This document shows positions 43,562 through 54,346 of a stretch of DNA of 59,438 nucleotides, piece by piece. Position 1 is the stretch's first letter. The number at the start of each line of letters is the position of its first letter. Position numbers and translations under genes: made by a program. Source of the stretch: an uncultured bacterium (GTDB lineage Bacteria > Cyanobacteriota > Vampirovibrionia > Gastranaerophilales > Gastranaerophilaceae); NCBI GenBank assembly GCA_902777605.1, contig CACYUI010000006.1, forward strand, positions 1 to 59,438, written 5' to 3'. The notes below the pieces were generated by a model. The model was not told the origin of the DNA. It worked only from the letters and a program-made list of their open reading frames with translations, and ran no database searches.

Positions 43562-44890
43562 TTATCCAACACCAGCAAGTTGTCCTAATTCCAAAATATT
43601 ATTTACAGTATCTTGGTACTCGAACTTATCTGAAGTTGATTGCTGTAAAAAGCTATTTATCTGCGGCATCATTGATATTGCCTTATCACAAGCCGGATCT
43701 GAACCTTTGACATAAGCTCCTATATTAATTAAATCTTCATTTTTTCTATGAACAGCAAGAAGATTTCTCAAAGCACCTGCTGCTGCTCTATGCTCTTTTG
43801 TCGTAACATCACCCATAACCCTGCTTAAAGACTGCAATACATCTACCGCAGGATAATGGTTCTTGTGTGCCAAATCCCTTGATAACATAATGTGACCATC
43901 TAAAATACTTCTTGCAGTATCAGAAATTGGTTCGTTGAAATCATCACCTTCTACCAAAACGGTATACAAGCCCGTAATTGTTCCAAATTCGTTTGTACCA
44001 GCTCTTTCCATTAGTTTTGGCATTATTGCAAACACAGACGGTGTATATCCTCGAGTTGCAGGAGGTTCGCCAATTGCAAGCCCAACTTCTCTCTGTGCCA
44101 TTGCAATACGAGTTACACTATCAAGCATAAAAAGAACATCCATTCCTTTATCCCTAAAATATTCCGCAATTGTAGTTGCAACAAATGCTGCTTTTATTTT
44201 AACCAAAGATGGCTGCTCAGAAGTTGCTGCAATTACAATAGAACGCTTCATACCTTCTGCACCAAGTATTTCTTCAATAAATTCTTTAACTTCCCTTCCG
44301 CGTTCCCCAATTAATGCTATAACATTCAAATCCGCTGATGTATTTTTAGCCATCATACCAATCGTTGTACTTTTACCAACACCTGAACCGGCAAAAATAC
44401 CTAATCTTTGTCCTTTGCCTACAGTTATAAAACCATCTATTGAGCGTATTCCTAATGATAGTGGTTCTGATATTCGTTTTCTTTTTAAGGGATTTATTGC
44501 CTCTGCTCTTGTTGAACGAAACTCATTACAATGTATAGCACCCAATGTATCAATAGGATTTCCTAAGCCATCCAAAACTCGTCCTATAAGTTGATTCCCA
44601 ACACCAACTTTCATCGCACCGCCTGTATTCACAACATGCGCTCCAGGGTTAATACCATCAGGATTTCCTAGTGGCATAAGAAGAATTTTATCTTTTTTAA
44701 AACCAACAACTTCAGCCATAGTAGGTTTATCATCATAGTTATTGTATATGTAACACAAATCACCAATAGAAGACTTTGGACCGTCAGACTCTATAGTCAA
44801 ACCTATAATTTCAGTTATTTTACCAACTTGCTTTATTGTTTGAGTGTTCTCAATAATATCTAAATATTTATTCTTGTTCCAGCTCATCAT
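43562..44890 (-). CDS. fliI: Flagellar export ATPase FliI
   Basis: The 442 residues form an F1-type ATPase subunit. The Walker A GSGVGKST is at 168-175, the Walker B segment VLFMLDSVTR lies near 250, and an ALIGERGREVKEFIEE motif and a GEPPATRGYTPSVF motif are typical of FliI. It energises substrate export through the flagellar type III apparatus. The start overlaps fliH by 23 bases; the second Met (MMSW) may be the true start. Confidence 0.96.
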   Translation of the reverse strand: MMSWNKNKYLDIIENTQTIKQVGKITEIIGLTIESDGPKSSIGDLCYIYNNYDDKPTMAEVVGFKKDKILLMPLGNPDGINPGAHVVNTGGAMKVGVGNQLIGRVLDGLGNPIDTLGAIHCNEFRSTRAEAINPLKRKRISEPLSLGIRSIDGFITVGKGQRLGIFAGSGVGKSTTIGMMAKNTSADLNVIALIGERGREVKEFIEEILGAEGMKRSIVIAATSEQPSLVKIKAAFVATTIAEYFRDKGMDVLFMLDSVTRIAMAQREVGLAIGEPPATRGYTPSVFAIMPKLMERAGTNEFGTITGLYTVLVEGDDFNEPISDTARSILDGHIMLSRDLAHKNHYPAVDVLQSLSRVMGDVTTKEHRAAAGALRNLLAVHRKNEDLINIGAYVKGSDPACDKAISMMPQINSFLQQSTSDKFEYQDTVNNILELGQLAGVG

Positions 44891-45644
44891 CAGCCCCCAT
44901 TAGCATTTTACGAGCTATCTCAGCTATCTGAACAGAAATTCGTGAATCAAGTCTTATTGTTGGTGTTTCTACAATCACACCATCCGCTGATAAAGAACTA
45001 TCCTCTAAAATTTTCAAAGACTGTATGCTTGGAATAGTATTTCTAAAATCCGGCACCAAATCTTGTATATAATCCACCAATTTTGGACTTACTATTATCG
45101 TTATATGCTCTTTATCATTCAATTGCTTAATCGCATCAACAGTAATGTCATAAAGAGTATCTATATTAATCTGAGTATGACAAACCTTATCTGCAATAAC
45201 AGAGACCAAGTCAACAATATCACGCGTTGCAGAATCTATTATATTCTTTTTCATCTCAAAGGAACTGTTAGAAAGAGTTTCTAATGCTTTCAGGGAATTA
45301 ATTGCATCTGATTTAAATTTTTCCAAGCCGTCAATTTCCCCTTTTTTGAAGCCCTCATCATAACCTTGTTGTTTTATAGATTCATACTCATCTTGAGCTT
45401 TTTTTCTAGCATCTTCTATTATTCTTGTCGCTTCATTATTGGCAGTCTGAACAACTATTTGTGATTTATTTTCTGCCGCTGCAACAATTTGCTGGGCTTT
45501 CAAATCCGTCTCTTCTAAAATTTGTTGTACTTTTGCTTGCGATTTGGTTACCTTTGATTGTTCAATAGGTAATACATAGCTTTCACCAACTTTAATTTTT
45601 CCTGTTATACGACTGCTTTTATTATCACTCTGATTACTACTCAA
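44868..45644 (-). CDS. fliH: Flagellar assembly protein FliH
   Basis: The 258 residues have the usual design: a polar N-terminus, a long Ala/Glu/Lys coiled coil (about 30-110) with the GYDEGFKKGEIDGLEKFK turn, and a C-terminal domain similar to the V-ATPase E subunit (VSPKLVDYIQDL, then DGVIVETPTIRLDSRISVQ). FliH regulates FliI at the export gate. It is followed by fliI and preceded by fliG in the expected order. Confidence 0.92.
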   Translation of the reverse strand: MSSNQSDNKSSRITGKIKVGESYVLPIEQSKVTKSQAKVQQILEETDLKAQQIVAAAENKSQIVVQTANNEATRIIEDARKKAQDEYESIKQQGYDEGFKKGEIDGLEKFKSDAINSLKALETLSNSSFEMKKNIIDSATRDIVDLVSVIADKVCHTQINIDTLYDITVDAIKQLNDKEHITIIVSPKLVDYIQDLVPDFRNTIPSIQSLKILEDSSLSADGVIVETPTIRLDSRISVQIAEIARKMLMGADDELEQE

Positions 45645-46686
45645 TTAACTCATCCTCAACACTAGCACGCGTAATAGTAATTTCACCTGTTGCTTCAAGG
45701 GTTCTAATCGCATTGACAACCTCTGTCTGAGCATCCTGAACTTCTTTTGCTCTTACCGGTCCCAAATATTCCATATCATCTAGTAACATTTGACGAGCAC
45801 GCTCTGACATGTTCTTAAATATTTTATCTTTTATCTCTTCTTTTGTACCCTTTAGAGCAGTTGCTAATTTCTTTGTATCAACTTCTCGCAGTACTCTTTG
45901 TATAGCTCTGTCGTCAAGAATAATAATGTCTTCAAATACAAACATCAAATCTCTAACCTCTTGAGCCATTTCTTGATTTTCAATATCAAGCCATTCCATA
46001 ATATTCTTTTCTGTACCACGATCACAACAGTTCAATATATTTGCTAATGCCTCTACACCTCCGGCTTTTGAAAAATCTTGAACCAATAAAGCTGAGAATT
46101 TCTTTTCTACAATATCTTCAATCGTGGAAAGGATTTCCGGATTTGTCGGTGTCATATCTGCTATTTTCATAGATACAACTGCTTGAACATCCTGAGGAAG
46201 ATAAGCTAATACCTGCGCAGCTAATTCAGGTCTTACATATGCTAATATTAAAGCTAGCAGTTGAGGATTTTCAGATGCAAAAGTGTTTGCCAACTGCGAC
46301 GGATCTGCTTCATTTAAAAAATAAAACGGATTTGTATTAACCATTGAGTTAACGCGTTCCAGCATTTTTGAAGCTTCACCTTCACCATAAGCTTGAGCCA
46401 GCAATTGCTTTGCATAACCTACACCACCTGAGGCAACAAAGTTTTTTGCTTGAAATACTGCCTTAAATTCATTTAAAACATCGTTTAAGTCTTCATCTGA
46501 TACTTTACCTAAATTTGCAATATCAAGAGTTATTTGCTCCAAGAGATCTTCGTCTTTTATATTTTTGAGTATTTCAGAAGCAGTGCTTGGTCCAAGCGCA
46601 ATCAAAAGAGCCGCAACCTTTTGACTTGGTCGCGTTATAACCTTCTTTGCCTCTTCTTTTGCCTTTTTTATTTCTTCTATACCCAT
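45637..46686 (-). CDS. fliG: Flagellar motor switch protein FliG
   Basis: The 349 residues show the three FliG domains: the N-terminal FliF-binding part (KVAALLIALGPSTASEILKNI), the middle domain, and the C-terminal torque domain with the charged stretch MSERARQMLLDDMEYLGPVRAKEVQDAQTEVV. FliG transmits ion flow at the stator into rotation. It follows fliF after 101 bases and overlaps fliH by 8 bases. Confidence 0.95.
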   Translation of the reverse strand: MGIEEIKKAKEEAKKVITRPSQKVAALLIALGPSTASEILKNIKDEDLLEQITLDIANLGKVSDEDLNDVLNEFKAVFQAKNFVASGGVGYAKQLLAQAYGEGEASKMLERVNSMVNTNPFYFLNEADPSQLANTFASENPQLLALILAYVRPELAAQVLAYLPQDVQAVVSMKIADMTPTNPEILSTIEDIVEKKFSALLVQDFSKAGGVEALANILNCCDRGTEKNIMEWLDIENQEMAQEVRDLMFVFEDIIILDDRAIQRVLREVDTKKLATALKGTKEEIKDKIFKNMSERARQMLLDDMEYLGPVRAKEVQDAQTEVVNAIRTLEATGEITITRASVEDELIE

Positions 46687-46787
46687 GATAAAAATAAATA
46701 AGCGTATAAGTGAACAAGCGAATATGTTTATTAATAGACAAAATATTCAACTTAGTTACTAAAACCTTATTTACTTTTCCTCCTTTC

Positions 46788-48353
46788 CTAATCTCTTATA
46801 AATGATGTTAACAATTTTGCAGCTTCTTCCGGTGCAGCCATTACAGCCTCATTTAATTCATTTATGTACTGATCTTTTTGAGAACGAACTTCTTTTTGTG
46901 ATAATTCTATTTTTGGTGTATCCTCTTCTTGTTCGACTTCTTCATGGTGGTGTTCTTGTACCTCGTCATGTATTCTGACTGGAGCATGTCCAGCTGGCAT
47001 TTTTGCAACCAAATTTTTTAATACAAAGAGAGCAAAACCACCTAACAATAAAACTATTAATAATGGAATTACTGATGACGATAAGAAATAGAATAATTGT
47101 TCTTGCTGATACTGTTTCATATAGCTTTCGTGATTTGCCTTATCTAACGATGCACCCTCAAATTGCAATCCAGAAACAGATATTACATCCCCCCTTGAAT
47201 AATCAATTCCTGATGCTGATAGTACAAGATTTTTTATTTCATCTTTTTCTTCATCTGTTAAAACTTTGTTAACCGCAACAGCAATAGATAGTCTTTTTAC
47301 AGACCCGGGAGCATAAACGACTTGTTTTACTTCTTTAGAGACACTATAATTTATTGCCGTCTTCTGCTTTGAATAATTAAGATTTCTATTTTGCACAACT
47401 TGAGGGGTTAAATTCACATTTCCTTGATTTTGAAGATTGTTAGGATTCTCATAAGTTTCAACCTCTGTTTGAGAACTTGTTACTACACCAACACCTTTTT
47501 CATCGTTTAACGGTATATAACTTTCAATTGTTGCTTTTGCAGAATTAAAATCTATATCAGCATTAACTTGAACTGACACATTCCCCTTGCCTACAATTTT
47601 TTCAAGAACATTAGAAACTTTTTTTGCCGTCTCTTTTTCTAGATTTGACTTAAAACTTTCCATGTCTGTTGAATTTTTTGATGTTTCATCCGAAAGACTA
47701 TTGCCATTTTGATCAGTTATAAAAACTTGTTCCGAAGTCATTCTGGGAACCGAATATGCTACCAAATTTTTTATTGCTTTTACCTGAGAACTCTTTAGCT
47801 TATACCCCGGTTCTAAAACCAACACAACTGATGCAGTTGGCTTTGCATCATTATCTTCAAATATTGAACGCTCAGGTTCAGCAAGTTGCACTCTTGCAAA
47901 TTTAATACCTTGAATTTTTTCTATTGAGCGTGTTAACTCTCCTTGGAAAATTCTTTGTTTTGTCAACTTATTCTTAAAATCAGTTGAACCTAATTGCATA
48001 TTATCTAATAATTCAAATCCATTTGCTTCATTTTTTATCAAATCATTTTCAGCAACAAAAACTCTCATATCGTCTCTGACATTTGATGGTACTAAAACAG
48101 ACTTATGATCTTCAGAAACCTTATATCTATATCCATTTTTTTTCATACTTTCAACAATATTAACAGCATCAACTTCGTTTAAATCAGAATATAAAACAAC
48201 CCAATCAGGTTCCATTGCTTTTGATAAGAAAAATGTTGCGGCTACTATAGTAACAACTATTAAAACGAGCATACCAAGTTTCTGCGCACCGTCCAAGCCG
48301 CTCCACAGTTTCTTCATATCATTAGCTAAAAGTGCAAAATAGTTATTTTCCAT
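46788..48353 (-). CDS. fliF: Flagellar MS-ring protein FliF
   Basis: The protein has 521 residues from ATG 48353, which I prefer because a TATAAT (48395-48400) would put a transcription start too close for the in-frame ATG at 48386. It has two membrane helices (about 25-45 and 430-455), ring-building motifs between them (VVLYSDLNEVDAVNIVESMKK, ARVQLAEPERSIFED, ASVVLVLEPGYKL) and an acidic C-terminus that binds FliG. It nucleates the basal body. A 101-base gap separates it from fliG. Confidence 0.94.
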   Translation of the reverse strand: MENNYFALLANDMKKLWSGLDGAQKLGMLVLIVVTIVAATFFLSKAMEPDWVVLYSDLNEVDAVNIVESMKKNGYRYKVSEDHKSVLVPSNVRDDMRVFVAENDLIKNEANGFELLDNMQLGSTDFKNKLTKQRIFQGELTRSIEKIQGIKFARVQLAEPERSIFEDNDAKPTASVVLVLEPGYKLKSSQVKAIKNLVAYSVPRMTSEQVFITDQNGNSLSDETSKNSTDMESFKSNLEKETAKKVSNVLEKIVGKGNVSVQVNADIDFNSAKATIESYIPLNDEKGVGVVTSSQTEVETYENPNNLQNQGNVNLTPQVVQNRNLNYSKQKTAINYSVSKEVKQVVYAPGSVKRLSIAVAVNKVLTDEEKDEIKNLVLSASGIDYSRGDVISVSGLQFEGASLDKANHESYMKQYQQEQLFYFLSSSVIPLLIVLLLGGFALFVLKNLVAKMPAGHAPVRIHDEVQEHHHEEVEQEEDTPKIELSQKEVRSQKDQYINELNEAVMAAPEEAAKLLTSFIRD

Positions 48354-48428
48354 ATCTCCCCACGGATACCTACCCAATATAATCATAACTTAAGATTATA
48401 TCTATTTCAAATATTAAGAAATTTTAAG

Positions 48429-49088
48429 TTATGTTAATGAGGATTCTATTGCTAATACCATTGGAATTTTTCCAATTTCTCTTATTTGGCGTTCAAAAGA
48501 TTCTATATCAACTTGTATTGCATCAAAAGTATTATAGTGCATTGGAATTATAGCAGAAGAACCTAGCCATTCAGCAGCTTTTACCGCATGTTCTATATCC
48601 ATTGTATACTTTCCTCCGATTGGAAGCATTGCTATATCAGGTTGATACAAGTCACCTATCATTTTCATTTCAGTATTTAAACAAGTATCGCCCGCATGAT
48701 ATAGTATTTGACCTTCTATTTCAAAAATAAATCCACAAGGAGAACCTGCATATTGTCCGTCAGGAGTTGAACTTGAATGAAATGCAGGAACAAGCATTAC
48801 TCGCCCCCAGCTATAATCTTTCCAAGATCCAAGCCCCATGTCATTAGTTTTTGCTCCATGTTGTGCACAATACTTAGCCAATTCAAAAACAGCAGTAATA
48901 GGAGCTCCCAATATTTTTGAAATTTCTATCGCACTTCCTAAATGATCGCTATGACCATGCGTTACAAATATATCATATATATTTTCAGGTTTATATTTTG
49001 GAGCACAAACCAAAAAAGGGTCTATTAGTATTTTTTTCCCTTTTGTTTCTATTTCAAATGCACTATGCCCTAAATACTTTATGTTCAT
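48429..49088 (-). CDS. UPF0173 metallo-hydrolase
   Basis: The 219 residues match the metallo-beta-lactamase fold family UPF0173: MNIKYLGHSAFEIETKGKKILIDPF, the HxHxDH metal motif as THGHSDHLG, and a second HAGDTCLN motif with PIGGKYTMD. The substrate is unknown. It overlaps the HxlR regulator gene by 4 bases. Confidence 0.9.
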   Translation of the reverse strand: MNIKYLGHSAFEIETKGKKILIDPFLVCAPKYKPENIYDIFVTHGHSDHLGSAIEISKILGAPITAVFELAKYCAQHGAKTNDMGLGSWKDYSWGRVMLVPAFHSSSTPDGQYAGSPCGFIFEIEGQILYHAGDTCLNTEMKMIGDLYQPDIAMLPIGGKYTMDIEHAVKAAEWLGSSAIIPMHYNTFDAIQVDIESFERQIREIGKIPMVLAIESSLT

Positions 49089-49423
49089 ACTCTCTCCATC
49101 AATTTTCTTAATTTCTTATAATCCTTACCCCATTTATACATTAAATCTATAACAGGACGCAATGTGTATCCGACATCTGTTAAATAATATTCTATATGCG
49201 CTATATTATTAATAATCTCTTCTTCTCTTATAACTATCCCGTCATCCTCTAATTCTTTTAAACAGGAGGACAACACTTTAGATGTACAACCAAGCTTTTT
49301 TTTAAGCTCAGAAAAACGCAATTCTTTTTTTAGTAATTCCTGGATAACCAACAACTTCCACTTTGCACCGACTAATTGTAACAAAACACCTACAGGATTG
49401 GATACTAAATCCTTATATAGCAT
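49085..49423 (-). CDS. HxlR-family transcriptional regulator
   Basis: The 112 residues form a winged helix: the WKLLVIQELLKKELRFSELKKKLGCTSKVLSSCLKELEDDGIV segment is the DNA-binding core, followed by the wing and YTLRPVIDLMYKWG. HxlR proteins respond to small molecules. Its start shares one base with the upstream gene's stop and its stop overlaps the UPF0173 gene, so it may regulate this cluster. Confidence 0.85.
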   Translation of the reverse strand: MLYKDLVSNPVGVLLQLVGAKWKLLVIQELLKKELRFSELKKKLGCTSKVLSSCLKELEDDGIVIREEEIINNIAHIEYYLTDVGYTLRPVIDLMYKWGKDYKKLRKLMERV

Positions 49424-49758
49424 TACACCTCTTCTTCATGTTTATTTCTTGTTTTTTCAACATCATTCCACAGCTCAATAAACTTGTCTTTAATACCCAT
49501 TCTACCAAACCATTTATATATAAATCGTTCTTCATATCCCAAACCACCATTCAATTTTGAACAATCATTTAGAGCAAAAACTGCTTCTGAAATAGAAACT
49601 CTTACAAAGAAATGAGCTTGAGTATATTTTGTTAAATCCATCCATATTTTTATATTGTTATACTTTGCAGCATTAACAGTTCTGGCATTATGTGCATCAG
49701 ATTGTTCTTGTATTATGTAATTTTTTAAATTGTCTTCTAAATCCTTAAAAGTTGCCAT
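49423..49758 (-). CDS. Small hypothetical protein
   Basis: The protein has 111 residues and no signal peptide; it is mostly helical with the central ISEAVFALNDCSKLNGGLGYEERFIYKWFGRMG segment. I recognise no family. It lies in a run UPF0210, this gene, HxlR, UPF0173 with very short or overlapping junctions, suggesting one operon. Confidence 0.6.
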   Translation of the reverse strand: MATFKDLEDNLKNYIIQEQSDAHNARTVNAAKYNNIKIWMDLTKYTQAHFFVRVSISEAVFALNDCSKLNGGLGYEERFIYKWFGRMGIKDKFIELWNDVEKTRNKHEEEV

Positions 49759-49768
49759 TATTTTTCCT

Positions 49769-51136
49769 TCAATTATTTAAACTGTGAATCGGTGCCGGTA
49801 TTCTACCACCTCTGAGAACAAAGTTTGCAGAAGAAAGCTGATTTACTTGCATTATTGGAGCTTCTCCAAGCAAACCACCAAAAACTATTATATCACCAAA
49901 TTTTTTATTTGGAGCAGGAATAATTCTAACTGCAGTTGTTTTTTTATTTATCATTCCTATAGCCATTTCATCTGCTATCATACCAGCTATTGTAGTGTTT
50001 GGAGTATCGCCTGGTATTGCTATCATATCTAATCCTACAGAGCACACGCAAGTCATAGCTTCTAATTTATCAAAAGTTAAAGTTCCGTTTTTAGCAGATT
50101 CTATCATACCTGCATCCTCTGAAACCGGAATAAATGCACCAGATAGACCTCCAACATAGGAACTTGCCATGATACCACCTTTTTTCACTGCATCATTCAA
50201 CATTGCAAGTGCTGCTGTTGTACCATGCGCTCCCGCATGCTCTAAACCCATTGCTTGAAATATCTGAGCCACACTATCACCAACCGCAGGAGTCGGCGCA
50301 AGAGACAAATCTATAACTCCAAAAGGAACTCCTAATTTTTCTGCCAGCTTTCTTCCGACAAGTTCGCCTGTTCCTGTAATTTTATATGCAGTTTGTTTTA
50401 TTTTATTTGATAAAACACCTAAATCAGCCTTTTTATCCAACTCAGAAATTGCAGCTCTAACAACACCCGGACCGGATACACCAATATTTAAAGCGCATTC
50501 AGGTTCTCCATAACCGCAATAAGCTCCTGCCATAAAAGGGTTATCGCCAACAGAATTGCAAAAAACAACTAATTTTGCAGCTCCTATTCCATCTTTTTCT
50601 GCTGTTAGCTCCGCAGACTTTTTAATTATTTCAGACATTTTTAAAACAGCATCCATATTAATACCGGCCTTTGATGTTGCCACATTAACTGATGAACAGA
50701 GTTTTTCTGTAGATGCTAAAGCTTCCGGAATTGATTCAATCAGATATTTATCACCTTCTGTAAATCCTTTTTCTACAAGAGCAGAATACCCACCTATGAA
50801 ATCTATACCCAAATTTTGTGCACAACAATCTAAAGTTTTTGCTATTTTTAAATAGTTTTTAACATCACACGATTCACCAATAAGAGAAATCGGTGTTACA
50901 GCAATCCTCTTGTTTACAATCGGAATAGAATAATCATTTTCTATTTCATTTGCATACTTAACCAAATTTGATGCATATTTATCAAGTTTGAATTGTATTT
51001 TGTCGCATAATGTATTAACATTTTCTGAAATACAGTCACGAAGGCTTATTGATAAAGTTACAGTTCTTATGTCAAAGTTGTGCAACTTTATCATGTTTAT
51101 TGTTTCAATAATTAAATTTTCATCAAAAATCGTCAT
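49769..51136 (-). CDS. UPF0210/DUF711 family protein
   Basis: The 455 residues resemble the UPF0210 family (PFL-like fold): the Ala/Gly-rich region [40 protein letters not shown] and the conserved [19 protein letters not shown] and [26 protein letters not shown] segments. Molecular function is not established in this family. It is often linked to an ACT-domain UPF0237 partner, which is not adjacent here. Confidence 0.85.
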   Translation of the reverse strand: MTIFDENLIIETINMIKLHNFDIRTVTLSISLRDCISENVNTLCDKIQFKLDKYASNLVKYANEIENDYSIPIVNKRIAVTPISLIGESCDVKNYLKIAKTLDCCAQNLGIDFIGGYSALVEKGFTEGDKYLIESIPEALASTEKLCSSVNVATSKAGINMDAVLKMSEIIKKSAELTAEKDGIGAAKLVVFCNSVGDNPFMAGAYCGYGEPECALNIGVSGPGVVRAAISELDKKADLGVLSNKIKQTAYKITGTGELVGRKLAEKLGVPFGVIDLSLAPTPAVGDSVAQIFQAMGLEHAGAHGTTAALAMLNDAVKKGGIMASSYVGGLSGAFIPVSEDAGMIESAKNGTLTFDKLEAMTCVCSVGLDMIAIPGDTPNTTIAGMIADEMAIGMINKKTTAVRIIPAPNKKFGDIIVFGGLLGEAPIMQVNQLSSANFVLRGGRIPAPIHSLNN

Positions 51137-51179
51137 GTTAAGAATAGTATAACATGTTTTTTAATTATATTAAATATTG

Positions 51180-52724
51180 TTATATTTCTTCCTTCATTTC
51201 AAGCTCTTCTTGTCTTTTCGATTTATAACTATACAGAGCATATATCAGAACACCTATACCAAGCCATACGATAAAATAAAAAGCTGAAGTAGCTTTTGCA
51301 CTAAACTTGCAATACATCAAAGCCATACAAGTTAAAACGCCGAAAATCGGGAACCAAGGACAGAATGGCACTTTAAATGGCCTTGGTCTGTTCGGTTCGG
51401 TTTTTCTTAATATAAGAACTGCTATACAAATTATAATAAATGAAGTAAATGTTCCAAAATTACATAATTCTGCAGATAAATTCAAATCCATAAATAATGC
51501 ACACACAATAACAACCAATCCTGAAAGCCAAGTCATAACATGTGGAGTTTTATACTTTTTATGTACAGCATTTAATGACTTTGGCAAAAATCTATCTCTG
51601 CTCATTGCCCATAAAATTCTTGTTGTACCAAGTTGATAAATTAATAATACCGAAGTTAAAGCACACAAAGCACCAACCGAAATAAGCCCTGCATACCAGT
51701 TCATACCTATAAATCTCATCGCATGAGCAAGCGGAGCCTGAGTATCTATCGCATTAAATGGTACAACACCGGTTAAAACTAATGCTGCACAAACATATAA
51801 GATTGTGCATATTACCAGAGTTCCCATAATAGCTATCGGCAAATCTTTTTGAGGATTTTTTGTTTCTTCTGCAGCGGTTGAAATTGCATCAAAACCAATA
51901 TATGCAAAGAAAATTACAAATGCTCCTGTGAAAATACCTTCAACACCATTTGGAGCAAATGGCATCCAATTATCAGGTTTTACATAAAAAGAGCCTACAA
52001 CAATAAATGAAAGTATTATAAACATATTTACTCCAACCATTATGGTTGCAACTTTGGTTGATTCTTTTACTCCTTTTATTAAAAGCAATGTTAATATAAA
52101 TACAATAGCAATAGCAGGAACATTAATTGCAAGAGGCAAGTCTATATTAAACGGAAGATGCAAAAACGGCATCTTGTCATGCACATCCCAACCGTATTTA
52201 TTACAGAGTTCATACATTGTTCTGTAGTCGTTCCTGAGCCATAAAGGGCAATTTACAACAAAAGCAGGTAGTATATGTTTAAATCCTTTTAAAAATTGAA
52301 CAAAATATCCGGTCCAAGCACTTGCAACCGTAATATTACCGATTGCATACTCAAGCATCAAAATCCAGCCTACCATCCAAGCCATGAACTCACCCATAGT
52401 TGCGTAAGTGTAGGTATATGCACTTCCCGCAACAGGAATCATTGATGCAATTTCAGAATATGAAAGCGCTGAGAATACACTCGCGATTGCTGCTAAAAGC
52501 ATTGATATAACAATTGCCGTACCGGCTCCTGCACCATCGGAACTTCCTACAATTGCGCTTCCAATAATAGTAAAAATACCTGTACCAACAACGGCACCAA
52601 TACCAAGAACTATCAAATCAAAAGCACTTAATGTCTTTTTTAATTCTGAATTAACACCCTCGTCAATAAGTTCTTGAGGGCTTTTGCATTTTATTAAATT
52701 ATTAAATATTGACTGTAACTTCAT
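51180..52724 (-). CDS. APC-superfamily amino acid permease, copy 2
   Basis: The 514 residues contain about twelve membrane helices and the CAT/YfnA-type motifs: FDLIVLGIGAVVGTGIFTIIGSA in helix 1 and AYIGFDAISTAAEETKNPQKDLP in the loop after helix 6. It imports amino acids with protons or other ions. It overlaps the adjacent paralogue by 23 bases, so the two probably arose by duplication. The substrate is not identifiable by eye. Confidence 0.92.
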   Translation of the reverse strand: MKLQSIFNNLIKCKSPQELIDEGVNSELKKTLSAFDLIVLGIGAVVGTGIFTIIGSAIVGSSDGAGAGTAIVISMLLAAIASVFSALSYSEIASMIPVAGSAYTYTYATMGEFMAWMVGWILMLEYAIGNITVASAWTGYFVQFLKGFKHILPAFVVNCPLWLRNDYRTMYELCNKYGWDVHDKMPFLHLPFNIDLPLAINVPAIAIVFILTLLLIKGVKESTKVATIMVGVNMFIILSFIVVGSFYVKPDNWMPFAPNGVEGIFTGAFVIFFAYIGFDAISTAAEETKNPQKDLPIAIMGTLVICTILYVCAALVLTGVVPFNAIDTQAPLAHAMRFIGMNWYAGLISVGALCALTSVLLIYQLGTTRILWAMSRDRFLPKSLNAVHKKYKTPHVMTWLSGLVVIVCALFMDLNLSAELCNFGTFTSFIIICIAVLILRKTEPNRPRPFKVPFCPWFPIFGVLTCMALMYCKFSAKATSAFYFIVWLGIGVLIYALYSYKSKRQEELEMKEEI

Positions 52725-54297
52725 CTTTTTCTGCTATTTCTTTATTTTCGACTTTTTCTGCTATTCTGTTCTTTCTATATCCGTATCCTGCATATATCAA
52801 AGCGCCCATAATTATCCAAGCAACAAATAATTCTGTTGAAAGTTTTGCAGACTCACCTTTTGATATTATCATAGAAAAAATCATAAGTCCTCCGCAACAA
52901 ACAATTCCTGCAAGAGGAAACCAGGGACAGAACGGAACCTTAAACGGTCTGGGTCTGTCAGGATCAATTTTTCTAAGTATCAAAATTGCAACACATACAA
53001 TAATAAATGATGTAAAGGTACCAAAATTACAAAGCGCAGCTGCTGCATCTAAATTTAAAGTCATAGTCCCAAATATTGAAACAACGCAAACTGCCCATGT
53101 TAAAATATGCGGAGTCGCAAATTTTGGATGCAATTTCTGGAACACTGCAGGCAAGAAATTATCTCGACTCATTGCATACAAAATTCTTGTTGCAGCCAAA
53201 TGCATTACAAGAAGAACCGAGGTAAGCCCTGCAATTACACCAACAGATATAAAACCGGGAACTGCTTTTGCCCACATTCCCGGGAGAACATTTGATATTG
53301 AAAATGCGACCGGAGCACTCAAAAATCCTGCATCTACAGTTCCTTGAGTTTTATAAATACCTGTTAAAACTAATGCTACTAGAGTATAAACAATAGTTGT
53401 AACAATTAATGAACCAATAATGCCTCTGGGTAAATCTCTTTGAGGATTTTTACATTCTTCTGCGACTGTTGCAAGAGCATCAAAACCTATGTATGCAAAA
53501 AATATTATAAAAGCACCCATAAATATTCCGCTGAAACCGTTTGGCGCAAAAGGTGTCCAATTAGAAGGCTCTACAAAAAATAGCCCTGTAACAACAAATA
53601 AGCCGATGATACCAAGTTTTAGGGCAACCATAAATGCTGCCATCTTTGTTGAATCTTTTGTTCCTTTTATTAAAATCGCCGTTATTCCAAGTATAATCAA
53701 TGCAGCGGGAAGATTTATACTGATAGGTATTCCGCAAATTGAAGGAATGACAGTATGATAATCAATACCTTGTGCTGATAATGTATGAACAGCACTTCTA
53801 AAATCACTAACCAACCAAATAGGTGGATTTGTAATGCATGCCGGCAAAATATGACCAAAACCTTTTAAGAACTGGATTACATAATTTGCCCATGCACATG
53901 ATACTGCAATATAGGCAATTACATACTCTAACATAAGTATCCAGCCAACAAGCCAAGCTGCACATTCACCCAAAGTTGCAAATGTGTATGAGTATGCTCC
54001 TCCTGCAACCGGTATCATTGATGCAAATTCGCTATAGCAAAGCGCTGAAAAAACACATGCAATCGCTGCGACAACCATTGATACAACAAGTGCAGGACCT
54101 GCTCCGGGGCTTGTTCCATCTGCAGAACCTGCAGCTGCTATACCTACAACAGCAAAAATTCCTGAACCAATAATTGCACCAACACCAAGTATTATTAAAT
54201 CCCAAACACCGAGTGTTTTTTCCAAACCTCCTGTTTTTGCAGTATTAACCGCATCATCAGGATTTTTTCTTTTTAATAGATTTTCTAATATTGTCAT
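52702..54297 (-). CDS. APC-superfamily amino acid permease, copy 1
   Basis: The protein has 531 residues and about twelve helices. WDLIILGVGAIIGSGIFAVVGIAA and AYIGFDALATVAEECKNPQRDLP are the APC motifs. It is the upstream paralogue of the next permease, with the same YAMSRDxFLP and DPDRPRPFKVPFCPWFP segments. Overlap with that gene suggests coordinated translation. Its start abuts the 664-bp heptad repeat element. Confidence 0.92.
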   Translation of the reverse strand: MTILENLLKRKNPDDAVNTAKTGGLEKTLGVWDLIILGVGAIIGSGIFAVVGIAAAGSADGTSPGAGPALVVSMVVAAIACVFSALCYSEFASMIPVAGGAYSYTFATLGECAAWLVGWILMLEYVIAYIAVSCAWANYVIQFLKGFGHILPACITNPPIWLVSDFRSAVHTLSAQGIDYHTVIPSICGIPISINLPAALIILGITAILIKGTKDSTKMAAFMVALKLGIIGLFVVTGLFFVEPSNWTPFAPNGFSGIFMGAFIIFFAYIGFDALATVAEECKNPQRDLPRGIIGSLIVTTIVYTLVALVLTGIYKTQGTVDAGFLSAPVAFSISNVLPGMWAKAVPGFISVGVIAGLTSVLLVMHLAATRILYAMSRDNFLPAVFQKLHPKFATPHILTWAVCVVSIFGTMTLNLDAAAALCNFGTFTSFIIVCVAILILRKIDPDRPRPFKVPFCPWFPLAGIVCCGGLMIFSMIISKGESAKLSTELFVAWIIMGALIYAGYGYRKNRIAEKVENKEIAEKDEVTVNI

Positions 54298-54346
54298 TCA
54301 GCTGCCTTTCGTTTTTTGTGGAAAGTTGAAAATGGAAAGTGGAAAG

